From: Cystobasidiopsis lactophilus | Taxonomy: Eukaryota; Basidiomycota; Agaricostilbomycetes; Agaricostilbales; Chionosphaeraceae | NCBI GenBank assembly: GCA_001599975.1 | Contig: BCIO01000006.1 | Coordinates: forward strand, 1,545,587 to 1,609,586 | Direction of reading: 5' to 3' | Length of the DNA: 64,000 nt | In this document: one piece after another, positions 34,629 through 45,484 of the stretch | How the letters are laid out: the number at the start of each line of letters is the position of its first letter | How positions within the stretch are numbered: the stretch's first letter is position 1 | Translations under genes and position numbers: made by a program | Notes under the pieces: generated by a model | Databases searched by the model: none | What the model was told of the DNA's origin: nothing | What the model saw: only the letters and a program-made list of their open reading frames with translations

Positions 34629-36583
34629 TCACTTGAAGACGACCTCCAACAAGTCGTCGTTCTCCGCGTCGCAGTCCCCGATGGGCGAGTTGAGGTCCAG
34701 CACGTCGCCCTCAAACTCGAGGCGGGCTTTATCGATCTGGTCCAGCATGCCGTTCTCTTTCAGGTAGTGCTTGATCACCGTCCGGACCGGGATGGTGCGC
34801 TTGACTTCGATCTCGAGGGGCTCGGGCACGGCGCGGGAGCGGAGGCGGAGGGCGATCGAGTCTTCTGGCACCGGGTCGTCGTCCGAGTCGCCGGCTGGCT
34901 GAGAGGAGGAGGGGCCGGTGGACTTGGTGGGAGTCGGGATGACCTCGTTGGCGGCTGCCAGAGCACGCTTGCGGGCCTCGAGCACTTTTTGGTAGACCGG
35001 CTGCTTGTAGCCAGCTGTGCACCAAGACCAGACATGGATTCAGACACTGAAGATGAATACGAAGGAATCTGAACGCACCGATCTCGACGCGGACGGGCAT
35101 CTTGAGGATGTCTGGTGTGTTGGACTTGAACAGGGAGGTGTTTTGGTATTCGAGCACCAGGTCGGACACGAGCATGGCTTTCGCCTTGGCCACTTTGTTG
35201 AACACGGCGTCCAGGGCTTCTTTCTGTGTACGCCCAACTCTCTTCGATCAGAACTTGGGCTCAAGTCTGATAGAGAAACGGCCTCACCGAGCCCAATTCG
35301 ACCTCCAGCGGCGCTTCAAACACCTTCATGGCGTCTTTCGCGACTTGGCCGAGCTGCTCGTACTCGTCCTTGTCTGCCAGGCCGACCATGGTGATGACCA
35401 AGTTGATCGGCCTTCCCTTGTCCACCTCCTCCGTGCCCTTCCTCGCCTGCTTCTCTTTGGCTTTGGCCGCCAACGCCTGCTTAAAAGCGGGGTCCATGTC
35501 CTCAAACGGGTCCTTGTCCTGCTGCCAAATCGCGTCCTCGTCCTCGTCCGGCTTGATGAGCGCGGGCAGCTTTTTGAACTTGGCCATGTACTTGTCGTTC
35601 TCCTCCAAGATGAGGTGCGGCGAGATGGGCGCTGGCGGAGTCAAGGCGCGCGGCTTCTTGGGCGAGGCGGCCGACTTGCGAGCGGGCTTTTTGAGCTTGG
35701 CCTTGCCCCTTTGAGGCGTCGACTGGGAGTATATCTCGATGTCCGAGTCGGAGGAGGTGGACTCGTCGGCCGCTGCAGATTGGGAGAAGAGTTTCCTGTC
35801 GGGAAGTCTGTAGGGAGCATCCAATTTCGCCAGCATGAGATCTCAAGAAACACATGAGGACAAGACGGCAGCACCCACTTTGGGATGTCCTTGGCCTTTT
35901 CCTTCTCCTTGGCTCGCTTCTTGGACTTCAGCTGCCGAGCTCTGGCCTTTTTGGTGCCGGGGGAATGCTGGGCGTCCGGGTCGGAGACGATCTCGTCGTC
36001 GGTGGAAGTCATGTCGTCGGAGCTCGTATCCAAGGTGATGACTTTGGACGTCGCCTTGTTGGACGTGGACTCTTCCAAAGGCGGAGGTACGAAGACGGGC
36101 GTGGCGGAAGCGAGGCGCTCTGGGCTCAATGAGGGTCCGACTGTGGGCAGTCTCCGATGCAATCAACGCCCGCACTGGCAGTGAAATGTCAGGAGAGCAG
36201 CACGCACGCTTCTTCTTGGACGGGTTGGACTTGGAAGTAGTGAAAGTGAAAGTGCGGCGGCTCATGAAGAAGTTTGGGTCCAAGCCGGCGTCCGCGTCCT
36301 CCTCCTCCTCTGGCTGCTTGGCTTTGGCCTTGCCTTTGCCCTTTGGCTCCTTCTTGGCCGGCCGCACTTCCGGGCTGGGCGACTCGTCCAAAGCAGCGAT
36401 GGGCGACGAGGGCTGAGGCGGAGGCGAAGGGTCCAAGGCGGGCAACGACGAGCCAGTGTGGGCGCGGACTTTCTTGCGAGGCGACGCCGCCGCCCGGTCG
36501 CTGCTGCTGGGCGACGCCGCCCGCTTCTTGTACGTCGCCTTGGGCAGCACGATCGCGTCGTCCGAGTCGTCGCTGAAAACCAT
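34629..36583 (-). CDS. Rad60/Esc2-like protein with SUMO-like domains
   Basis: ATG 36583 gives MVFSDDSDDAIVLPKATYKK. The first half is low-complexity, charged and nuclear in look (KKEPKGKGKAKAKQPEEEED; STSDDEI-like acidic Ser clusters that resemble SUMO-interacting motifs, such as SKVITLDTSSDDMTSTDDE). The middle holds a SUMO-like domain (GRPINLVITMVGLADKDEYE; LVLEYQNTSLFKSNTPDIL). The C-terminus is a second one (EIEVKRTIPVRTVIKHYLKE; ARLEFEGDVLDLNSPIGDCD; AENDDLLEVVFK), ending at 34629. This is the layout of Rad60/Esc2/NIP45, which act with Smc5/6 and SUMO in genome stability and silencing. Introns at about 36140-36210, 35838-35880, 35226-35290 and 35013-35074. Confidence 0.8.
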
Positions 36584-37426
36584 CTGTTGTTGATCGTGGT
36601 CCGGGAGCAAGGCAAGCGCTCGCTGTGACTTGCGCCCGGCCAGCCACTTGCTGCTGCTGCTTGTGCTTTGCTGCTGGGAATGCTCTGGTGTGCTCTCTGT
36701 GTGGCCTGGTGTGCCCGAACGCGGCCATCGAGCGCGGAAAAGTGTGCGCGATTTTGGGCGGACGAAGTGGCGACTGCCTGGCTGGCCCTTCTCCCGTTCA
36801 ATCGATTGTGTTGCCTGCCTGCCTTCTTTCGTCTGCCGTCAAGCATGACCTCATTTGCTTGCCCATTCCTTCTTCGGGGACAGGGATCCTCGGTCCAGCG
36901 CTGTGCTTGATTCTCGAGATACTTAGCGAGCAGCAGACATCCTGTTCAGCGCAACGCTCCGGCTTTGTCTTTGAGCCCGTCTGACCCTTGGTACGTTGCT
37001 TCTTGCCCGCTGGGCAGCCGAGGATCCTATCGCCTTGAACGCCAGCGACTTCATTGTCCGTCTGGTTGCTCACTTTGCTGCTGACTTCAAACGCAAGACC
37101 AAAAGAGGTGAGCCCAGTCTATCTGCCCTCGGCTCCGTTCATCGTCGTTTCTGATCCTATCTGCCTTGCTAAGATTTTTCGTTCAATGCCACCGCCGTTC
37201 AGCGTCTTCGGAGCGCGTGCGAGAATGCCCAGCAAAGGCTTCAAAGCACAAAGCAAGCGGATATCGCCGTTCCGGCAATCTTTGAAAGCGTGAGCCTCTA
37301 CGCTCCTTTGGCGTGCGCTCGGGTGGCGATCGCCGGTGGCAACACACAGGACATCGCCGCGGTCGGCAACGTCAAAACTTCTCCGCCGACTCTCCGCCTG
37401 GTCGCTTTGATGGACACACAATTTAC
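36584..37426. other. Intergenic region with one possible unassigned exon
   Basis: A short frame from ATG 37186 encodes MPPPFSVFGARARMPSKGFK and runs to a GT donor at about 37289, but no acceptor joins it to the coiled-coil frame of gene A in phase. It may be a 5' exon of a longer gene A or nothing. The rest shows no gene. Confidence 0.3.
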
Positions 37427-37958
37427 ATGCTCAATCTGAAAACCGCCGTTTCGGAAGCGAAGCTGACCCAGTCGACTGGCGTCCAGTCTCGCGCAGACGC
37501 GGACGAGAAGAACACCCTTCTGGGCACTCTTGGCACCTTGTCGACCACTCTTGGTACTTTGTCGGCGTCCTTAGCCACGATCAACTCGATCTTCTCGGAA
37601 AGGCTCACCCGGATCAAGTCTCGGCTCGACAGTTTGGTCGACGACAAGAACTCGCCTGCTAGCCCTTCACCCCTCACAAGTGAAGATGCAAAGAGATGTC
37701 AGCTCCTCACAGCCAACAGCAGAGGCCGAGCATGCCTCCGCCACTCTCGCTCCTTCAGTCGTCAAGGTCGAAGACGACGACAGCGAAGGTCTATTTTCGC
37801 CCTCGCTACGGCGCGGCCTCAAACAAGACTATGAACCAACTCCTGCACCTCAAAGCTTCAAGCGCCAGCAAATAGCCAGTAGACCCGCCAAGAAAGTGGC
37901 CGAGTCGCAAGCCAGTCCCTCGTCAGTCAAAATTGCTAAGACCGAGTCCGCACCCTGA
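37427..37958 (+). CDS. Array gene A: coiled-coil member of the local family
   Basis: ATG 37427 (MLNLKTAVSEAKLTQSTG) opens a frame with a Leu-heptad coiled coil (TLSTTLGTLSASLATINSIF then ERLTRIKSRLDSLV) related to those of genes B and C. An intron, probably about 37639-37713, must join it to the second frame, which has an acidic stretch (VKVEDDDSEGLFSP), SFKRQQIASRPAKK (compare SFRRPETF in F and I) and the family motif AKKVAESQASPSSVKIAKTE. The stop is at 37956-37958. No LH-x-SLG module follows. The 5' end and the intron are uncertain. Confidence 0.5.
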
Positions 37959-38453
37959 CCTGTTCCGCTTGCGCTTTCGAGGGCGCGGTGCAAAGTTGGA
38001 AATAGTGGGCTGGGTTTGACGAAGCGTTGGTGGCAGCTTGGTGGCGGACTTTTTAGTTTCTTCGTCCATAGCCATGGTCCCTTAGAAGCTTCAATTTAAA
38101 GTCCTCTAGAACCACTTTTTGTCTGCAAGCCTGACCTGGGCTCGTCAGACGCTGGAGAAACTGGTTTTCGACTCGGTCAGCGACCTGATGAGCTAACCTC
38201 TTCCTCCCGGACGCCCTTTGCCTTCTTTCTGGGTATTACATTGAAGTCTTGCTGCCCATCTCAGCCCAAGGATTGCTTATCATCTCCTTCTCTCGCGTCC
38301 TTCTCGCTGCAGGCTGAGAATTTCTTCGAAGCCGTCGTGTCTGCCAGTTTCGGTCGCTCTCGGTTCTCTGCCTCTCTGTCTTGCCCCTGCTCTTGCTCCT
38401 GCACGACTTTGAGCTCGATTTTGGGCCATACCGACGGCCGTGCGGTTACAGCA

Positions 38454-39829
38454 TGGCGTACGCTTTCGAAATCTATCGTAACAGACGTGTAGAGCTGCTT
38501 GACCTGCGTGAGTTTCTCAGACCGAAAGCCCGCAGTATAAATGCGCTAACAGTCAGTAAAGCCAACGAGATCCTCACTCGCATCATGCGGCTCGCTTCCG
38601 TCCAGACATTGCCGCGATATCGGGTGCTCGCTCGTCTTATTGAAAGCGCCGAACTACCGTGCGGATTCGACGCAACTCCCCCCAACACAGCATACGTTTG
38701 CAAACGTTTCAGTGCCATTACTTCCGCTGTGGTCTGGGAAGAAGTGGAGCTAGAGCTTATAGTGGGATACGATGGTCACGGCAATGTGAAGGTTCAAGAG
38801 GCCAAGGAGACACTGTCGAGATCGCTGTCAAAACGGACGCATCTCATCCGCCGTGTGCACCTCACGTCGGGCACCGTCCATGTCCAAAAGTACTTGCCTT
38901 TCTTTGAAGTTCTCCACGACCTTCTTCCGCATGTCCGCCTCTATCTCAAAGCTGCGGTGGTGCTTTCGACTTCCTTACAGGAAATGGTCTCACATCCTTC
39001 GTTTTTGGGCCTCCGCGATATTCTCTATAGCCTGGACCTCACAGGCGCCACGCAAGGTCGGCCCACCCCCTTGCCTCTATCATTCCCACATCTCGCGCGC
39101 ATCTCGTGCTCTCCCCCTCTCCTAGCTGCCAGTTCCTTTCCCATGATGGACTCCGGCTTCGGTGATTTGGCTTCATCAATGGAATTCCGACGGGACCGAC
39201 AAGGAGAATGGAGCCCGCATTCTGCAACATTCTGGGTGGATTGGAGCCAGCGAATCGGTGCCAAACCGAGACCCACACAGCGCGAAGTACTATGGCACCG
39301 CGCTTTGAACATTCTGCGAGCGGCGGATACACTGAAGGAACTGGAGCTCGGGATGGTCAGCAAGGAAATTGCCAAGTTTAACGATTGGGCGGACGCTCTG
39401 CCCGCCTCTTCTCTCCAAAAGTTGGAGGTCAGCCTCATTGTTCGACCTACACGGTCCACCAAGTGCCCCGATCTGGCACCGCTCTCGGTACTACGCCGGC
39501 TGCGCCGGTTCCACCTCGTCGAAGATATTCGCCAGTCTCTGGACTTCTTCAATATCAATCACTACACTTCCGCTCGGGTCATGAAAGGTCGGAAGCCCTC
39601 GCTCGAGGGACTGCCGCCGTCGCTGGAAACTCTCCGTATTACCGGCAGCTTTCAATTTTTGATCCCACTCCTGTCCAGCATTACTGGGACGGCGACTTAC
39701 CCGAATCTTCAAACATTGGAGGTGTGCATGTATGAAGGAACAGGCGAGACTCCCGCCTTGAAAGCAGCTATCAATGCAGCTTGTCCTTTCGCCAAAACCC
39801 TGCTCGCCGTCAAGAAGAAAGTGGTCTGA
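38454..39829 (+). CDS. F-box/LRR-like protein, copy 1
   Basis: ATG 38454 gives MAYAFEIYRNRRVELLDL. An intron starting at gtgagt (about 38512) and ending near 38561 creates ELLDLPNEILTRIMRLAS, a good F-box core (Skp1-binding, SCF ubiquitin ligase). The rest is a solenoid-like series: TAYVCKRFSAITSAVVWEEV, THLIRRVHLTSGTVHV, LRDILYSLDLTGATQGR, LPLSFPHLARISCSPP, LKELELGMVSKEIAKF, SLQKLEVSLIVRPT, LETLRITGSFQFLIPLLSSI, LQTLEVCMYEGTGETP. The stop is at 39827-39829. Copy 2 follows in tandem and keeps the F-box intron and the solenoid order. Confidence 0.72.
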
Positions 39830-40388
39830 CGTAGGTTGGTCTCGGCCATTCCTTGGCGCATGCTAATGATAGCATGTAGAGCCTGCCTGCGGCGAGACAG
39901 CATCCAGACAGAGGGGAAGACCGTGAGCGTGGCATGGTGGCGCAACTGGGGTGGCCAGTGGCAACTGGGGCGGATTCCTAGGGCTTTCCTCACGCATTGT
40001 TTGAACCCTTGTATTTTGAAAGAAACACCTTAGTTAAGCATCTCTTGCCTACGATAACGTTGACGCAAACAGCGCGCAATGCGCATCGGCATCGTTTTCG
40101 GCTTTTCGACCCGCTCAGCGATGTCGATGGACTAACCTATTCCTTCCAGGACCCCTTTTCGGTCTTTTCTGCGATGCATTGAACCCTGGGTGGTCATCTG
40201 AGCAATCTTGCGTATGATTTGCCTCTCTCGCGTCGCTTCAGACAGCAGAATCCGAAGCCGCAATTTCTGCCCCCTTCTGCCTGCCCCTGTCTCTCTGCCT
40301 TCCTGTCTGGCCTTTTGCTCTGGTACCGCCATCACAGTCGGTTTTGAGCATTTATAGCCGTGCACAGGCAGCGACTTGCTCTCAAGCA

Positions 40389-41693
40389 ATGCCTGAACTC
40401 CTTGATCTCCGTGAGTTGCCCCTCGAAAACTACAATATTGAGGAATGACCTGTGGATGAAGCCAACGAGGTGCTCATTGAAATTGTTCGGCTAGCACTAG
40501 TCGACACGATGCCGCGATATGGGCTGCTCACGCGAAATGGGTGGCTCTGGAATCGGCATCCGGGCATTCTATGCGGTTTCGACACATCTCCCCCTAACAT
40601 GGCCTACGTCTGCAAGTTTCTAGGGGGTATCACATCTGCTGTGGTCTGGGAAACGGTGGCGATAGAGGACAGAGCTCAGAACAGTAAAGACTTGCTGTCG
40701 AGGTCACTCGCAAAACGCGCCCACCTCATACGCCAAGTTTACATTGAGGCCAATGCAAACGATGTAGATGCCAACGCTCACACCTTCGAGGCCATACACG
40801 ACACAATTCCTTTTGCCCGGCTCTACCTCAAGATCAACGTGGATCAGCCAACTTCCTTGCAGGAACTGGTGTCGCATCCTTCGTTCCAGCGCCTGCGCGA
40901 CAGCCTGTATCACTTGGACCTCTGCGGTGGTTCCGAAGGTCGGCCGGCGCCTCTACCCCTGTCGTTTCCGCACCTAGTGCGCATCTCTTGCCATCCTCCC
41001 CGTCTGGCGGCACAGTCGTTTCCGGCTATGGATGCAGCCTACAAGAATTCGGCGTCCATTGTGGTGCTTCGACGAGGGCAAGATGGGTCGTGGGGCATCT
41101 CCGCTGCTATACTTTGGGCGAATTGGGACGAGCGCGTTGACAGGAACAAGCCGCGCGAAACCCTGCGTAACCGGGCGCTAGATTTTATTCGGTCGGCCTC
41201 TACACTAAAGCAGGTGCATGTGGGATTGGACATCAAAGAGGCCGCCCATTTCAGCGAATGGGTTAGCGCCCTGCCGGCCGCCTCCCTTCAGGATTTGAAG
41301 CTCAACCTCGTCGTCCGGCCACTTCAGCCAACGACCATCCTCGACTTTGCTCCCTTTTTGTCGTTCAGCGAGCTCCGGCGTTTCAATTTCATTGAAGACA
41401 CACGGCAAGGTCTCATGATGTGGCGTGCCCACGGTCCTGAAGCTTCGGTTCGCGTCATGGCCGGACAGGCGCCCACTCTCAAGGGGATGCCACCGTCGCT
41501 GGAGACCATTTGCCTCACTGGCAGCTCTCAATTCTTGACTCCACTCCTTACCAGCATCACTGCGGCCTCTTTTCCAAACCTCCGAACAATGCAGTTGTGC
41601 CTGTATGAGGGCACCGGGGACATCGACCACTCAGTCATAGCAGCTGTCCAAACAGCTTGCCCCTTCGTCCAAACAACGCTGGTGACCTGGTGA
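40389..41693 (+). CDS. F-box/LRR-like protein, copy 2
   Basis: ATG 40389 gives MPELLDL; an intron (about 40411-40459) makes ELLDLPNEVLIEIVRLAL, a textbook F-box core. The body aligns with copy 1 throughout: NMAYVCKFLGGITSAVVWET, AHLIRQVYIEANANDV, LRDSLYHLDLCGGSEGRPAP, LPLSFPHLVRISCHPP, TLKQVHVGLDIKEAAHFSEW, LETICLTGSSQFLTPLLTSI, LRTMQLCLYEGTGDI. The stop is at 41691-41693. The upstream non-coding DNA also resembles that of copy 1 (CTAACCT-x-TTCCT block at about 40133 versus about 38193), so promoter and gene were duplicated together. Targets are unknown. Confidence 0.72.
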
Positions 41694-42408
41694 CCAAGAA
41701 GAACTTCAAGATTTGGTGATGTGCGAACCTTCCTTTGGCTATCCCTTTGAGTGTCGCTGAACACCAAAATGCAGCCAACAACAATTTGTCTGTGTACGAT
41801 TATACGCATATCTTGTCGCTTCAAGCATGAAAACTCGCCTCATCTCTACGACCGGTTCTTGCAGCTCATTTCTCGCGCGCACACTTTCGGGCTTGCCTCC
41901 TCAATTACTCTGGGCCTCTTCACTCGCTATCTTCTCTAGTTCTGATGGTGGTGGGATACGGCGAGAGCGGCAGGAAGGGACTTTACTCTGGGACGGACTT
42001 GGGTGAAGGTGGCGCAGAGTGCTGGGCAATGGAAATCTAGAGCTGTCGGTCCGCGGGCTGCACTCTCGGTGTTTTTGCATCGCTCTGATGAAACAAATGC
42101 ACAAGTCTGCTCGACTTGGGCGAGCTACCAGTTCCTGCACCTCGTGGCAAAAGCTCCTTTCGCCTCAGCACTCTCTTCCTCGCAAAGTTGACCTTGTCCT
42201 ACGCACGTTCCTCTCCAAAGGCTCTTATTGATTGTCTGGTAGGTGCCTGGCCCATCCCAAGCTGAAGGAAGCGACGCTCACTTCGAACAAGCATTCCCGC
42301 CGACTGGTCTGCTTTTGGCTCGTTTGTCTGCTAAGGTCTCGCCTTGCCGTCGCACACAGTACAGTATCACCCACGCCTCGCATCAAGTAGAACCGACCAG
42401 AACATCGA

Positions 42409-43086
42409 ATGGTGTCGACTAAACAGACCGCCAGGAAGTCCACCGGCGGGAGAGCGCCGCGGAAGTCATTGCACGCTCAGGGACCGCCGCCGCCCCGGGA
42501 GCAACTGGCGCTTCGAGTTGCCGCAGCCGAGGAGAACGATGTAGAAGAAGCCGAAGAGGAGCCAGAGGAGGAAGAAGAGGAGCCAGAGGCTGGGGCCGCC
42601 GACACCCGCTCTCTGACCGCCCGCTTGGACAAGATCTCCAGCCGGTTGGACAGCCTGGTCTCCCTCTTCGCCAACTCCTCCGATCGGATCACTAGCATGG
42701 AAAACTTGCTGGAAAGGCTTGTGCCGGCGGTCGAGGCAGGATCGAGTTCAACCAAAGCCGCTTCTCGGTCTAGCCCGGCAAAAGCTGAAGAAGGCGACGA
42801 GGTAGGAAATATTGTCAGAGAATGGAAAACCCAAACTAACAGGATGAGCGATCAGCAGACTTCTAAGAAGCTTCAGCTACTGGTCCGACATGGCAAGCGG
42901 CCGGCCGACTCACAAGCGGGGCCGTCTTCATCCTCCAAGGCTCCCAAGACCGAGCCCTCTGCTTCCACGCTGACAATCACGCATCCGAGTGAGTGCATTG
43001 CAGCTGCCCTAGCAAGCGCTTATTGGGATGCTTTTATACTTACTCACGCCGCTAGGGGACTAAATCTCTGTTCTCGGAGTGGATAA
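42409..43086 (+). CDS. Array gene B: histone H3-tail mimic fused to a coiled coil
   Basis: ATG 42409 encodes [20 protein letters not shown]. Histone H3 after its Met reads [20 protein letters not shown]: 16 of the first 20 positions match, including K4, R8, K9, S10, T11 and K18, while R2, K14 and Q19 are changed. A Pro-rich spacer, a long Glu run (acidic), then a Leu-heptad coiled coil follow ([38 protein letters not shown]). After an intron (about 42802-42855) comes the family motif [20 protein letters not shown]. No histone fold is present, so this is not an H3 gene. The 3' end is uncertain: a late intron would give a stop at 43061-43063, the unspliced frame at 43084-43086. Confidence 0.72.
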   Translation: [225 protein letters not shown]

Positions 43087-43730
43087 ACCGTCGACAGCAC
43101 ACACACACATAGGCCAGTATATTGGCTTCATTTCAGTTCAACTTGAAGCCATAGTCTGATGCGCAATGGGAACTTAGGGCGGTCGGCCAGATAGGCAACT
43201 CTTTATCCTCTCTACTTTCGCGATGCAACCTTGTACGGGATCCAATTGCATGACTTTAATCTCATGTCTACCAAGTTTTGGGCTGTGGCGCAACCTGGCG
43301 CAACTTGAAGCTCAGTTCCGCCGCGGCTGCAAAGCCTGCTTAGACCTCAACGTCGAGCAAGCGCTGCCTTTCTGCTCTATCCTCTTCCTCTCTGTGCCTA
43401 AGGAGGAGCTCCAAAGTCAACGAGAGCCCTCCCGTCCTGTCGCTGCTCTCGCCCACATTCGATCCTCCTGAGCTTGGCCCGAAAGGGACTGAGGAGCCAT
43501 CGTCTTGCGATTCGCGAAGCCGCCTCCTCTGCTTGCTGTGCTACTTTCGAGATCATTCTGTCACCTGCAAGGTGACTTGTGGACTCCAAAGAGTCCTACA
43601 AAATGCTCATTCTGCACGAACAGCCCCGCCTTGCTCCCTTATCGCAGCGGCGACTTCGGCTCTTCCAGAACCTACATTCGACCGGCACCAAACCGCCTAG
43701 CGACTTCTTTTTCACACTTTTGGACGAAAG

Positions 43731-44317
43731 ATGCAGCCGCGCAAGGTGCTTGCATGCAAGGCCGCTTGGAAAACCACTCGGCCCTGGCCTCCCCCGGCCC
43801 TAGCGGCGAGGGCTGCTCGTAAAATGCCTCCGCCCCAGAATTATGACGACGATGAAGAGTCTGACGATGAAGAGGGCTCCATCACTGAGGAAGAGAGGGA
43901 GGCTTTGGTCGCCCGCCTGGACACCATCTCGGACCGGCTGGACAGCCTGGTCTCGCTCTTTGCCAACTCGGCGGATCGGATCGACCGCATGGAGAAGATC
44001 CTGGAGCAGCTTGTCCCTGCTGTCGAGGCTGCATCTCCACCGTCGAAGTTGACAGTTCGCTCCGTCTCAAGGCCGGCCAAGCGCGAAACCAAGGAGGTGG
44101 GCAATCCTTCCTTCTCGGTGTGCTTTGATGAACGACTCAAATCTTTCATTTGATACAGTCGAGCACCAAAGAATCTGGACCCAGCGCCAGACCGCCCAAG
44201 CGGGCTGCCGACTCGGAAGCCAGCCCTTCCTCCTCCAAGGCTCCTAAGGCCGAAGCCTCCGAATCTGTGTTGCATATCAACCACCCGAGTAACAATCCTT
44301 TCTATGATTCAAGATGA
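43731..44317 (+). CDS. Array gene C: coiled-coil paralogue of B
   Basis: The frame is open from ATG 43731 (MQPRKVLACKAAWKTTRPWP), with a second Met at 43824 (MPPPQNYDDDEESDDEEG). The segment before the second Met ends LAARAARKMPPP, reminiscent of H3 residues 20-30 (LATKAARKSAP). An acidic stretch precedes a coiled coil almost the same as B's ([40 protein letters not shown]). An intron (about 44097-44158) leads to PKRAADSEASPSSSKAPKAE and VLHINHPS, matching TLTITHPS of B; stop 44315-44317. It lacks the LH-x-SLG module. Which Met is used is undecided. Confidence 0.62.
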
Positions 44318-45484
44318 CTATCCGCTGAAGTGGGAACGACAGGTTCCTGAAGAGGGATCGATGGGCCTCTCACATCTGAAAAGTCCAGAAATTGGACCTT
44401 GGCCTGGTATATGGGTGCCAAGAAGAGCTGTTCAATGTTTACGAGATAGTGTCTGCAAATTGGCCTTGTGACGTCTTGAACAATTTCACAGGCTCGAGAG
44501 CCGTTATGGGGGAAAAGAAAAATGAGAACAAAACCGGCGCTGAATTCTCTTGTCCTGCTACAACGATTCGGAGGTTGGGAAGGCTCCCGAAGCCCCAAGT
44601 GGCGTCCCCATCCAACCGGGGCCCACTTGGCGGTAAGGTAGAGGCCAGACCGTAAAACTGCGAGGCATGGACGCCCGGTTCCCTAATGCTCTTACTGCCT
44701 GGGTTTTTTTACTGCCTGTATGCTCTTGATAGCCCATAGCGGCTCGTTGTCACCGGTCGGCCAAGCCGGTCCGTCGTTTCGAGATGCTGCCTTGGTGCAG
44801 CTGAGCCGTTGTCGAGCATCGAAGCCTCAACGGCCTGCACTTTGGGTCTTCGTGCTCATTGTACTAGCCAAAAAAGCTTTGAATAGAGTTAGAGGGCAGC
44901 AATAGAAGCAGCCTGAGGCGCTGTGGGGCATAACGGCTGCCGAGTTTGCCACCTTCGTTCCCGGAATTGGCAGGCTGGCTTGGGTTACTTGGTCCTCGCA
45001 CGGCGAATCATATGATAACTCCCGGAAGATTCAAGTCTTCGATAGCAATAGGAACCAAGCAGCAAAAGATGGAGCCTCCAAATCCAAGCGCCCGAACCAT
45101 TGTTCAGCGATTTGTAGCCATATCGAGGATTCAGCAAGCCAAGGAGTCGTCAGAGCACACATTCACACGTCATAAGCGCACAACGCGAGGGAGACCAGAG
45201 CCACCAGAAGTGAAGTGGGCGAAGCCGCCTTGATCGCCTGGCTCCAAGCGCCTTTTGAAGTCTGGCGGCCTTTTGTTCTATTGCATACCCGGGCATCGAG
45301 TGTCTTAATTGGAGGGCTTGGAACCAGACGAGCAAGCAAGAGTACTGCTGCTGTCCCTGCATTAGCTCCCGCGGTTGTCAAAGGCAATGGCAGCAGCAAC
45401 GCCGAATCTCTGTGCGTTTGATGCGGTCGTGCTATCTGTTCCTTGGGGCTGCCTCTGATTCGCGCCCTCCTTGCTCGATCAGCC
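44318..45484. other. Region of 1.17 kb without a supported gene
   Basis: Frames of 60-90 codons exist on both strands, but none shows a family motif, signal or splice-consistent extension. It is the longest gene-free stretch inside the array and could hold a dead member too diverged to see. Confidence 0.4.

Noticed and set aside
42409-43086. Reading gene B as a genuine histone H3 pseudogene
   Set aside because: Only the tail matches. No histone-fold helices follow, the frame continues open into an acidic and coiled-coil protein, and the downstream motif is shared with neighbours.
44392-44655. 87-codon frame in the gene-poor gap after gene C
   Set aside because: No family motif, no splice-consistent extension and no start context. 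Coding status cannot be supported.
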